Positions 6,828-13,278 are shown, numbered from the stretch's first letter. The stretch: DNA of 14,089 nt from Acidobacteriota bacterium (GCA_023415725.1 JAEZJR010000341.1:1-14089); one strand, 5' to 3'. Numbers and translations are program-made. Notes: generated from the sequence alone by a model not told the origin.

Positions 6828-7637
6828 ATGGAAAATGTCGTCTTGATAACCGGCGCGTCGTCAGGGATAGGGAAGGAAACCGCCAAGCTCTTCCAGTCGA
6901 AGAACTGGAAGGTCGCCGCGACGATGCGTTCGCCCGAAACGGCCGAGGAACTTCAACGCATCGCCGATATCGAGACCTTCCGCCTTGACGTCACCGACGC
7001 GGGATCGATCAAAGACGCCATCACAGGAGCGATCGATAAGTTCGGCCGCATCGACGCCGTGGTCAACAACGCTGGCTATGGGCTGCTCGGCCCGTTCGAG
7101 GCCGCGTCGGCGGAACAGGTCGAGCGGCAATTCCAGACGAACGTCTTCGGCGTCTTCAACGTCTGCCGCGAGATCGTTCCCTATTTTCGTAAGCAGAAGC
7201 GGGGAACCATCGTGAACATCACGTCGATGGGGGGGCGAGTAGCATTTCCTTTCTCAAGCCTCTACAACGCCACAAAATTCGCGATCGAGGGTTTCACCGA
7301 ATCGCTCCAATACGAACTCGAGCCGTTCAACATCCGCATGAAACTGATCGAACCCGGCCCGATCAAGACCGACTTCTACAGCCGTTCACAAGAGGTCGCC
7401 CGAAAGGAAGGGCTGCACATCTACGACCACCGCCTCGAACCGTTCATGGAATTCATGAACAAGGGCGGAAACGATGCCCCCGACGGTTCCGTAGTCGCCC
7501 AAGTGATCTACGACGCCGTCACGGACAATTCCGCAAAACTCCGTTACCCCGTCAACACCAAAGGCCTACTCGCCTTCCGCCGCATCCTCCCGCACGGTAT
7601 GTACGCGTTCCTCACCAGAAAGATCTTCCTCAAATAA
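6828..7637 (+). CDS. Classical short-chain dehydrogenase/reductase (SDR)
   Basis: The 269-residue cytosolic oxidoreductase has the Rossmann-fold motifs of classical SDRs: TGASSGIG at 8-15 for NAD(P) binding, an Arg34 after the second strand that suggests NADPH preference, LDVTD at 53-57, NNAG at 80-83 and Asn105. The catalytic set is Ser133 with Tyr146-x-x-x-Lys150. The EPGPIKTDF segment after the active site is typical of the retinol/hydroxysteroid-dehydrogenase-like group. The substrate cannot be told from sequence. The length is normal for the family. The ATG sits 8 bases after a periodic inverted repeat and has no Shine-Dalgarno. No neighbour suggests a pathway. Confidence 0.9.
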   Translation: MENVVLITGASSGIGKETAKLFQSKNWKVAATMRSPETAEELQRIADIETFRLDVTDAGSIKDAITGAIDKFGRIDAVVNNAGYGLLGPFEAASAEQVERQFQTNVFGVFNVCREIVPYFRKQKRGTIVNITSMGGRVAFPFSSLYNATKFAIEGFTESLQYELEPFNIRMKLIEPGPIKTDFYSRSQEVARKEGLHIYDHRLEPFMEFMNKGGNDAPDGSVVAQVIYDAVTDNSAKLRYPVNTKGLLAFRRILPHGMYAFLTRKIFLK

Positions 7638-7671
7638 CGGAACCCAGGCTTGGGACCGGAAGAATTCATAA

Positions 7672-7866
7672 GTGTGCGGAGCACACGCAAATATCAGTAG
7701 CTACAGGTGCAGCGAAGCGGAACCTGTAGTTCCCCGATGGACGCCCACCCGAGCGTGTGAAACACGCGTCACGAGCCCCCGCGAAGGTTCCGCGTGTTTC
7801 ACACGCTCATAGAAAGTTCCTGCTTTACTACACATTCCGACTTCGGCTTCATGTGTAGCTACTGAT
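7672..7866. repeat. Compound hairpin element (nested inverted repeats)
   Basis: Five nested or consecutive palindromes are visible in 195 bases. They are GTGTGC/GCACAC at 7672-7686; an outer pair ATCAGTAGCTACA (7693-7705) with TGTAGCTACTGAT (7854-7866), 13 of 13; CTACAGGT/ACCTGTAG at 7701-7729; an 18-bp perfect stem GAGCGTGTGAAACACGCG (7751-7768) with its complement (7791-7808); and CTACACAT/ATGTGTAG at 7828-7858. The second and last hairpins are opposite-strand copies of one motif with compensated stem changes. No gene is recognisable. The element lies downstream of the SDR gene and downstream of the ars operon, that is between two convergent transcription units. It looks like a REP/MITE-type dispersed element, but no transposase is nearby. 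Confidence 0.75.
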
Positions 7867-8017
7867 CTCGACGTCCCCCAAACCATCATCGACATTGGCG
7901 AGTGGATCCAATGTTTCTCGGGCAAAGGAAACAACCTCGACGCCTCCATCCTTCAGACGCAAATAAAGACGGGAACACGAGCGTAAGGGAGTGTGTCGAG
8001 GTGAGCCTGCAGAACGA
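7867..8017. other. Unassigned stretch between hairpin element and arsC
   Basis: This stretch completes the 380-base gene-free interval 7638-8017. Both strands have a short open frame here. The plus-strand frame is open from 7813 to a TAA at 7984-7986 and contains DLDVPQTIIDIGEWIQCF, without an ATG. The minus-strand frame from about 8034 runs to a stop inside the repeat and contains LRLKDGGVEVVSFARE. Neither has a ribosome site or a family I recognise. One of them may be the remnant of a gene cut by the repeat element. I see no terminator hairpin with a T-run for arsC. Confidence 0.3.
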
Positions 8018-8422
8018 CTAAGCTGACCTGACAAACTCTTCCAGCCGCTTCCTTATCTCATCCCTCACCCGCCGAAATAGCTCGATATCGCCCGATTCTG
8101 CGGGGTCGTCGAAGCTCCAATGGATCCGCTGCGTCTTCCCGGGGAACACCGGGCAGCTCTCATTCGCGTTGTCGCAGACGGTGATCACGTAGTCGAACTC
8201 CTGACCGCGAAATTCATCTACAGATTTCGAACGATGCCCGGATATATCGATCCCGATCTCCCGCATCGCCTCGATCGCCTGCGGCCGCACGAAACTTTTT
8301 ATAGTTCCGGCGCTCCGGACATCAAACCGTTCGCCGCCGTCTTGCCGCAGCAACCCTTCCGCCATCTGGCTGCGGGCGGAGTTTCCGGTGCACAGGATCA
8401 AGACTCTTATCTTTTCGCTCAT
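8018..8422 (-). CDS. arsC: Arsenate reductase, thioredoxin-coupled (LMW-phosphatase fold)
   Basis: Reduces arsenate to arsenite in the cytosol through an intramolecular Cys relay resolved by thioredoxin. With the ATG at 8422 the protein has 134 residues. The P-loop CTGNSARS holds the nucleophile Cys11 and Arg17, the second and third redox cysteines are Cys83 and Cys90 in TVCDNANESCP, and the general acid lies in the FDDPA segment at 104-108. These positions are within one residue of the S. aureus pI258 enzyme, which supports both the class and this start. A TTG four codons upstream (8434) would give 138 residues and overlap acr3, and is less likely. The ATG follows the acr3 stop after one base (TGA-T-ATG), a sign of translational coupling. 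Confidence 0.93.
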   Translation of the reverse strand: MSEKIRVLILCTGNSARSQMAEGLLRQDGGERFDVRSAGTIKSFVRPQAIEAMREIGIDISGHRSKSVDEFRGQEFDYVITVCDNANESCPVFPGKTQRIHWSFDDPAESGDIELFRRVRDEIRKRLEEFVRSA

Positions 8423-8423
8423 A

Positions 8424-9485
8424 TCAATTCGCAAAACCTTTTCTAAATCCCAGCGCCACTCGCACCAGCAATATCAACACCGGCACCTCGATCAGCGGGC
8501 CGATCACCGCGGCGAAAGCCACTCCCGAATTTATCCCGAACACCGCGATCGCGACGGCGATCCCTAGTTCAAAATTATTACCGGCGGCGGTGAACGCGAG
8601 CGACGTGCTTTTCGGGTAATCCGCCCCCGCCTTCTTCGCCAGGAAGAAAGCCGAAAAGAACATGATCACGAAATACAGCACCAGGGGGATAGCGATCCGC
8701 ACCACGTCGAACGGGATCGCGACGATAAGTTCGCCCTTGTAGCTGAACATCACGACGATCGTGAACAGCAGAGCGATCAACGTGATCGGACTTATGGCCG
8801 GGATGAACGTGAGGTTGTACCAGTCCTTGCCTTTCAGCTTCACCAATACGAATCGCGTGATCATCCCCGCGAAGAACGGGATGCCCAGATATATCAGCAC
8901 GCTCTCCGCGATCTGCCCGATGCTGATCTCCACGCTTGCCCCCGCGACGCCGAACAGCGGCGGCAGCAGCGTCACGAAGATGTACGCGTAAACGCTGTAG
9001 AACAGCACCTGGAAGATCGAATTGAACGCCACCAGTGCCGCGACGTATTCGTTGTCGCCCCGTGCCAGATCGTTCCACACGATAACCATCGCGATGCACC
9101 GTGCGATCCCGATCATGAGCAGTCCGATCATGTATTCGGGCTTATCGGGCAGAAGCAGCACCGCTAGAAAGAACATCAGCAGCGGCCCGATGATCCAGTT
9201 CTGCACGAGCGAAAGCCCGAGGATCTTCGTGTTTCTGAAGATCAGCGGCAATTCCTCGTACTTCTCCTTCGCGAGCGGCGGGTACATCATCAGGATCAAC
9301 CCGAGCGCGATCGGGAGGTTCGTCGTACCGACTTGAAACTGATTAATGAATCCTGCCGTCTGCGGGATGAAATACCCCAACCCGACACCGACCGCCATCG
9401 CGGCGAAGATCCAAACGGTCAGATACCGGTCAAGAAACGAAAGCTTCCTGACCGTATCAGCGCTAGTTGCAATATGCTTCGACAT
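8424..9485 (-). CDS. acr3: Arsenite efflux permease, ACR3 family
   Basis: The 353-residue inner-membrane protein has about ten hydrophobic segments and exports arsenite using the proton gradient. ACR3-specific features are GLILMMYPPLAK at about 62-73, QNWIIGPLLMF at about 95-105, and the GIARCIAMVIVWNDLARGDNEYVA block with the conserved Cys130. The late segment AAGNNFELGIAVAIAVFG holds Glu306, which corresponds to the conserved Glu of characterised Acr3 proteins. It is a stand-alone transporter, not the ArsA-linked ArsB type. Its ATG is 30 bases after the stop of the small Cys-rich ORF, and arsC follows one base after its own stop. The length is normal. Confidence 0.94.
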   Translation of the reverse strand: MSKHIATSADTVRKLSFLDRYLTVWIFAAMAVGVGLGYFIPQTAGFINQFQVGTTNLPIALGLILMMYPPLAKEKYEELPLIFRNTKILGLSLVQNWIIGPLLMFFLAVLLLPDKPEYMIGLLMIGIARCIAMVIVWNDLARGDNEYVAALVAFNSIFQVLFYSVYAYIFVTLLPPLFGVAGASVEISIGQIAESVLIYLGIPFFAGMITRFVLVKLKGKDWYNLTFIPAISPITLIALLFTIVVMFSYKGELIVAIPFDVVRIAIPLVLYFVIMFFSAFFLAKKAGADYPKSTSLAFTAAGNNFELGIAVAIAVFGINSGVAFAAVIGPLIEVPVLILLVRVALGFRKGFAN

Positions 9486-9515
9486 CAGTATTTAGCTATT
9501 CCGAAGTCGGCGGCC

Positions 9516-9725
9516 TCAATAACAAACCGGAGCCCCCGGGCAGCAGGCGGTCCGCGTGACGTAGCGTCGGGCCCGGGAGTCGTATCTGATCACAAATTCT
9601 TCCCAATCGCTCGACATCATATCCTCGAACGACCGGCCGCGGGGTGTGTGACACTTCGTCGGTACAGCACACGCCCGCTGGCCTTTCGTCACTTCCTCAA
9701 AATTGATCTCTTTACTACTTCCCAT
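9516..9725 (-). CDS. Small Cys-rich protein of unknown function inside the ars operon
   Basis: The ATG at 9725 gives 69 residues. A longer frame from 9758 would overlap the end of arsM and is less likely, because GAGG at 9735-9738 lies nine bases before the 9725 ATG. The product is soluble, with no signal peptide or membrane segment. It has five cysteines: Cys19 and Cys25 in RACAVPTKCH, and Cys61-Cys62 and Cys68 in the C-terminal ACCPGAPVCY. The middle is acidic and aromatic (SSDWEEFVIRYDSRARRYV). It starts 16 bases after the arsM stop and ends 30 bases before acr3, all on the same strand, so it is almost certainly co-transcribed with them. I do not recognise the family. A thiol-based As(III) binding or delivery role is only a guess from Cys content and context. 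Confidence 0.7.
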   Translation of the reverse strand: MGSSKEINFEEVTKGQRACAVPTKCHTPRGRSFEDMMSSDWEEFVIRYDSRARRYVTRTACCPGAPVCY

Positions 9726-9734
9726 CGTGTTTCG

Positions 9735-9738
9735 CCTC
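9735..9738 (-). promoter_or_regulatory. Shine-Dalgarno of the ars small ORF
   Basis: GAGG on the minus strand lies in the 16-base gap between the arsM stop (9744-9742) and the ATG at 9725, with nine bases of spacing. It decides the start of the small ORF in favour of 69 residues and argues that the ORF is translated. Confidence 0.6.
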
Positions 9739-9741
9739 AAA

Positions 9742-10767
9742 TCAGCAGCAACCACCACCCGCCTTGACCTTCACATCGAATTTCGCCGCTTGTTTCTCGC
9801 AGCATGAGCCTTCTATCGACGGGGCCGTCGTTTCGCAACCGCAGCTCGCCGATTCCGTTGCGGCCTGCTTCACCGCGTAAACTTTCACGCTCGCGGCGTA
9901 ATCATTAACGTCGTACCGGCGAAGCAACTCGGCCAGTCCGTCGTGCAGCTCCTCGTGCTCGGCTTTCGCCGGGGCCGGAGTGCAGCACCCGCCGGCGTCG
10001 AGCGTAGGCAGTGACCTTGCTTTGGGATCCTCCATCGCAGGGGAGCAGCATCCCGATTGGTTCTCCACCTTCGAGTATGCGTTCAGGTCGGAGCCGGAAT
10101 CGACAACCTCGACGCCGGAGAAACCCGAGGCGGCCAACCCTTTCTTGTATTCATCGATCGTGATCGCCCCGGCGATGCAGCCCACATAGGCCATCATGCT
10201 TTCTCCCAGTTCGGCAGGGAGCTCCCGTTTCAGAGCGATGTCGCTGACCGCAAGCCTGCCGCCCGGTTTTAGCACGCGGGCGATCTCGCGGAACACCGCA
10301 GGCTTGTCTTCCGCGAGGTTGATCACGCAGTTGCTGATAACGACGTCCACCGAGTCGTCGGGAAGCGGGAGGGCGTCGATCTTCGCCAGGTGGAACTCCA
10401 CGTTCGAATAACCTCTTCCGTCGTTGCCTTTCTCCGCATTCCTCCGGGCTAGTTCGATCATCTCCGGGGTCATATCGATCCCGATCGCTTTTCCGGTCGG
10501 GCCGACCATTTGCGCCGCGAGAAATACGTCGAGGCCGCCGCCCGAACCAAGGTCCACCACCACCTCGCCCTCTCTCAGATGAGCCGTGGCCGTAGGATTG
10601 CCGCAAGACAGCCCCATGTTCGCCTCAGCCGGGATCGAGGTCAGTTCCTCCGCCGAATATCCAAACGCCTCCGCCACTGCACGAACCCCATCATGTTCGG
10701 TGGACAGGTTGCTCACCGCCACGGATCCGTATTTCGATCTGACCGCCTCTTCAATATTCTCTTTCAT
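9742..10767 (-). CDS. arsM: Arsenite S-adenosylmethionine methyltransferase with extended Cys-rich tail
   Basis: Methylates As(III) with SAM to methylated arsenicals. The 341-residue protein has the class I methyltransferase core: VVDLGSGGGLD at 70-80 for SAM binding, IGIDMTPEMIELAR at 95-108, ISNCVINL at 144-151 and VLKPGGRLAVSD at 165-176. The three conserved As(III)-binding cysteines are Cys55 (GLSCGNP), Cys147 and Cys197 (YVGCIAG). The C-terminal third is unusually rich in Cys pairs: CC at 240-241, CC at 261-262, CGC at 309-311, CC at 322-323 and CC at the very end (340-341). Many bacterial ArsM proteins have one or two such pairs; five groups is more than I would expect. A good AGGAG at 10778-10782 precedes the ATG. 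It is the first gene of the leftward ars operon. Confidence 0.94.
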   Translation of the reverse strand: MKENIEEAVRSKYGSVAVSNLSTEHDGVRAVAEAFGYSAEELTSIPAEANMGLSCGNPTATAHLREGEVVVDLGSGGGLDVFLAAQMVGPTGKAIGIDMTPEMIELARRNAEKGNDGRGYSNVEFHLAKIDALPLPDDSVDVVISNCVINLAEDKPAVFREIARVLKPGGRLAVSDIALKRELPAELGESMMAYVGCIAGAITIDEYKKGLAASGFSGVEVVDSGSDLNAYSKVENQSGCCSPAMEDPKARSLPTLDAGGCCTPAPAKAEHEELHDGLAELLRRYDVNDYAASVKVYAVKQAATESASCGCETTAPSIEGSCCEKQAAKFDVKVKAGGGCC

Positions 10768-10777
10768 GATCTTACCG

Positions 10778-10782
10778 CTCCT
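10778..10782 (-). promoter_or_regulatory. Shine-Dalgarno of arsM
   Basis: AGGAG on the minus strand lies ten bases before the arsM ATG. It is stronger than the ribosome sites of most other genes in this window, several of which show none. Confidence 0.65.
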
Positions 10783-10826
10783 ATGATTCCGTAAATCAAT
10801 TACGCCTATGCATAATCGTATTCCGG

Positions 10827-10855
10827 ATAATATGCCCGTTCCACAATTATGTCAA
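10827..10855 (-). promoter_or_regulatory. Sigma70-type promoter of the arsM-acr3-arsC operon
   Basis: On the minus strand a perfect -35 TTGACA (10855-10850) is followed after 17 bases by TATTAT (10832-10827), five of six matches to the -10 consensus. Transcription would start near 10820, giving a leader of about 50 bases that carries the arsM ribosome site. The -35 hexamer lies inside the ArsR-type palindrome, so a bound repressor would block polymerase. Confidence 0.7.
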
Positions 10856-10865
10856 GACATAATTG
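10844..10865. promoter_or_regulatory. arsO: Probable ArsR operator (perfect 10-2-10 inverted repeat)
   Basis: Arms CAATTATGTC (10844-10853) and GACATAATTG (10856-10865) are perfect reverse complements around AA. ArsR/SmtB regulators bind AT-rich imperfect palindromes of this size as dimers. The site overlaps the -35 of the arsM promoter and lies just upstream of the arsR -10, so one dimer could control both directions. That ArsR binds here is inferred from position and symmetry. Confidence 0.75.
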
Positions 10866-10873
10866 TTGTGTGA

Positions 10874-10879
10874 TACAAT
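10874..10879 (+). promoter_or_regulatory. -10 element of arsR (possible leaderless transcript)
   Basis: TACAAT matches TATAAT at five of six positions and is followed by six T residues and then the arsR ATG. With usual spacing, transcription would start at or next to the A of the ATG, leaving no leader. No good -35 is seen at 16-18 bases. No Shine-Dalgarno precedes the ATG. Confidence 0.5.
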
Positions 10880-10885
10880 TTTTTT

Positions 10886-11269
10886 ATGATTACGAGTAAG
10901 GGAACCGATCTGACCCAGTTTTTCGCCGCTCTCGCCGATCCCACACGGCTGCGGTTATTGAACCTTATGCGCGATGGGGAAGTGTGTGTGTGCTTTCTCG
11001 CAGATACGCTCGGGACGAACGACCCCAAGATCTCTCGCCACCTCTCATACCTGAAGCGCGCAAACCTCGTTAAGGGCCGACGCGACGGAAAATGGATGCA
11101 TTACAGCCTCAATCGCCCCACTGACGAACACGCCGGCCGCCTCTTCGACGACCTCCTTATCGCACTCGCGCACGACCCCGAAATGCAGAAAGATAAGGTC
11201 AAACTCATTGCCGTCTGTTGCGGCCCGTCGGTGCCGGTAAGCATTACCCGTGCTGCTGAATCTGTCTAA
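10886..11269 (+). CDS. arsR: ArsR/SmtB family arsenic-responsive repressor
   Basis: The 127-residue winged-helix repressor releases the ars operator when it binds As(III). The N-terminal helix FFAALADPTRLRLLNLM (12-28) is typical of the family. The metal-binding helix contains EVCVCFLAD with Cys34 and Cys36, corresponding to the ELCVCDL motif of ArsR; no third Cys follows nearby. The recognition helix is around NDPKISRHLSYLKRANLV (45-62), and the wing GRRDGKWMHYSL follows. A further Cys111-Cys112 pair near the C-terminus could supply another ligand. It is divergent from arsM across 118 bases holding the operator. The ATG at 10886 has only a T-run and a -10 box before it. Confidence 0.93.
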   Translation: MITSKGTDLTQFFAALADPTRLRLLNLMRDGEVCVCFLADTLGTNDPKISRHLSYLKRANLVKGRRDGKWMHYSLNRPTDEHAGRLFDDLLIALAHDPEMQKDKVKLIAVCCGPSVPVSITRAAESV

Positions 11270-11419
11270 AGCGCTTTTCCATATAGCCATTTCCACCAGA
11301 GTTATGCGAAGATAAACTTCGGTACTTCAATTAATTACCTTTCCTTCAATCAAATCCCCTTAATTCTCTCCTTTGAAGGGAAGTGTTGGGCTTTGCTGCT
11401 TAGTGGTTAGAGTTAACGC

Positions 11420-12994
11420 ATGAAAATTCTTCTTTATTGTCCGGACAATGGGGTAACGCGCAACTTTATGCCCCACCTCTGGATGTTCCTCCTGCAATCC
11501 CTCACACCCCCGGGGCACGAGGTCGTGCTGATCGACGGCAACGCCAAGTCGATGACCCGCGAGGAACTCGTCGATTTCTGCAAAAAGGAAAATATCGGGC
11601 TCGTGGGCATCGGGGCGATGACCCGAATGATCGCGCGTGCTTATCACGTTGCCGAAGCCCTGCGAGCCGCGGGGTTCACCGTTGTGATGGGCGGCCCGCA
11701 CGTCACGGAGTGCCCCGACGAAGCTTTGGGCAAAGACGGAGGTCCGCGTTACGCTGACGCCGTCGCCCTCGGTGAGGCCGACGCAACGTGGCCGCTTATG
11801 GTCGAAGACGCGGCTCGGGGGGAATTGAAGGAAGTCTACAAGCCCGAGTTCGACGCCAAAGGCAACGACATTAAGCCGAGCCTGCAGCCGTACCCGCACA
11901 TCCCTTGGGAAACGCTCGACCTCGACCAATTCTCGCTCGTGCCGAAATTCCTGCAGCCGATGATGTCGAAGATGGGCGAGGGCTGGGGGAAATTCTTCGT
12001 CGTCCCGATCGAGACCGGCCGCGGCTGCCCTTATGGCTGTGAGTTTTGCACGGTCACCGGATTTTTCGGCGATTCGATCCGCTTCCGCACGAACGAGAGC
12101 GTGATCGAGGAGCTACTCCGCCTCAAGGCACGCGCTAAGAAGGAAAAGGGCCAGGTCGCCGTCTTCTTCATCGACGACAACCTCGCCATCAACAAAAAAC
12201 GCCTCAAAGGCCTTCTTCGCGAGATGATCGCCGCCGGGGCGATATTGCCCTGGGTGGCCCAGATCTCCGCGAACCTTCTGGCCGACGAAGAACTCGTCGA
12301 CCTGATCGCCGAGGCCGGCGGCAAATGGATATTCATCGGGATGGAATCGATCGACCCGGCGAACATGGCGGACGTGAACAAGCAGTTCTCGAAGCCGGCC
12401 AATTACCAGGCAGTGCTCGACGGGCTCGCCAAACGGAACATCTACGCGATCACGTCGTTCATCTTCGGGATGGACAACGATACTTTGGGGGTCTCAGATC
12501 GCACCGTTGACGAGATCGAATCGTGGGCCCCGGGCCTTCCGGTCTTCGGCCAACTGACGCCTTTCCCGGCCACTCCGCTTTACGAACGCCTGCAAAAGGC
12601 CGGCCGTCTTCACCGCCCGAAACACTGGCTCGAATTCGCCCCGTTCGTCATGGCGCACAACCCGCTGAAAATGACCATCGAAGAGGCGAAATCGGAGACC
12701 TTCAACGCCTGGTCCCGGAGCTACAGCCCCGAGCGGAACTGGGAAGCGATCCAATCGATCCGAAACGCGCCGATCCAAACCCGCATCGGCCACCTCGTCG
12801 CCCGGCTGTTCTTCAGGGGCATTTATTTCCCGCAAATGAACAAACGTGCATGGCTGAAATTGCTTTTTGACAACAGAAAGACGATACTCAGCCTTTCCCG
12901 TGAGGGCGTCGGCACATGGCGGCGTGCACGGAAACGTCGTCGCCAGGAAGCTAAACTGGCTGCCGCTTGCGACAGGGAATCCGCGGAGGTTTGA
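11420..12994 (+). CDS. B12-binding-domain radical SAM protein
   Basis: The 524-residue protein has an N-terminal cobalamin-binding-type Rossmann domain (about 1-140: MKILLYCPDN, LVGIGAMTRMIARAYHVAEALR, VVMGGPHVTECPDEAL). A radical SAM domain follows, with the 4Fe-4S motif Cys203-x3-Cys207-x2-Cys210 in GRGCPYGCEFCTVTGFFG. The FFIDDNLAINKKRLKGL and WIFIGMESIDP segments are usual in this large class, which includes methyltransferases and ring-forming enzymes of lipid, pigment and cofactor synthesis. The canonical DxHxxG B12 motif is not visible, as in many members of this class. The C-terminal part (about 430-524) is helical and ends in a basic, Arg-rich tail. The substrate cannot be predicted. 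It lies 150 bases after arsR and has no obvious Shine-Dalgarno, so it is probably a separate unit. Confidence 0.88.
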   Translation: MKILLYCPDNGVTRNFMPHLWMFLLQSLTPPGHEVVLIDGNAKSMTREELVDFCKKENIGLVGIGAMTRMIARAYHVAEALRAAGFTVVMGGPHVTECPDEALGKDGGPRYADAVALGEADATWPLMVEDAARGELKEVYKPEFDAKGNDIKPSLQPYPHIPWETLDLDQFSLVPKFLQPMMSKMGEGWGKFFVVPIETGRGCPYGCEFCTVTGFFGDSIRFRTNESVIEELLRLKARAKKEKGQVAVFFIDDNLAINKKRLKGLLREMIAAGAILPWVAQISANLLADEELVDLIAEAGGKWIFIGMESIDPANMADVNKQFSKPANYQAVLDGLAKRNIYAITSFIFGMDNDTLGVSDRTVDEIESWAPGLPVFGQLTPFPATPLYERLQKAGRLHRPKHWLEFAPFVMAHNPLKMTIEEAKSETFNAWSRSYSPERNWEAIQSIRNAPIQTRIGHLVARLFFRGIYFPQMNKRAWLKLLFDNRKTILSLSREGVGTWRRARKRRRQEAKLAAACDRESAEV

Positions 12995-13002
12995 CCCGCG
13001 GT

Positions 13003-13033
13003 ATGATGCATCGCGCTAAGGGCTTCGCATCAT
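13003..13033 (+). other. Small hairpin upstream of infA
   Basis: ATGATGC (13003-13009) and GCATCAT (13027-13033) can pair over a 17-base loop. The hairpin lies between the radical SAM gene stop and the infA start. The following sequence is AT-rich but has no T-run, so this may be a weak terminator or part of the infA leader. Confidence 0.35.
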
Positions 13034-13049
13034 CTAAGTTTAGTTATTT

Positions 13050-13268
13050 ATGAAGGAAGAATTGATAGAAATGGCCGGCGTCGTGATCGACAAGCAGCCA
13101 AACGCATTTTTTAAGGTACAGCTTAACGGTTCGGACCACATCGTGCTCGCCACGATCTCAGGCCGCATGCGCAAGAACCGCATCCGCATCTTGACCGGCG
13201 ACCGCGTCGACGTGGAGATGTCTCCCTACGACCTCACCAAGGGCCGTATCACGTACCGCCACAAGTAA
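13050..13268 (+). CDS. infA: Translation initiation factor IF-1
   Basis: The 72-residue, single-OB-fold protein binds the 30S A site during initiation. It shows the IF-1 pattern throughout: EELIEMAGVVIDKQPNAFFKVQL, then HIVLATISGRMRKNRIRILTGDRV and the C-terminal VEMSPYDLTKGRITYRHK. Length and motifs are exactly as expected. It usually sits near ribosomal protein operons (secY, rpmJ, rpsM), but here no ribosomal gene is visible, so it is a relocated or additional copy. The ATG at 13050 has only AT-rich sequence before it and no Shine-Dalgarno. Confidence 0.96.
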   Translation: MKEELIEMAGVVIDKQPNAFFKVQLNGSDHIVLATISGRMRKNRIRILTGDRVDVEMSPYDLTKGRITYRHK

Positions 13269-13278
13269 ACGCACCTGG

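Noticed and set aside
6689..6886. A 65-residue minus-strand frame with HRAHREHR and LSVLGALCGK
   Set aside because: It is a translation of the 9-nt periodic inverted repeat, a common false gene.
7849..8034. A 61-residue minus-strand frame downstream of arsC with LRLKDGGVEVV
   Set aside because: It overlaps the arsC end, has no ribosome site, stops inside the hairpin element and matches no family I can name. A faint likeness to short beta-strand proteins is not enough.
8423..8434. The TTG start of arsC at 8434
   Set aside because: The ATG at 8422 places Cys11/Cys83/Cys90 close to the known ArsC numbering and follows the acr3 stop directly. The TTG would add four unconserved residues.
11360..11929. 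A 189-residue minus-strand frame at the start of the radical SAM gene
   Set aside because: It overlaps the B12-binding domain in antisense and shows no family features.
11420..12994. The radical SAM protein considered as an arsenosugar or arsinothricin biosynthesis enzyme
   Set aside because: It has the ordinary CxxxCxxC motif and a B12-type N-terminal domain, lacks arsenic-specific signatures I know, and is separated from arsR by 150 bases.
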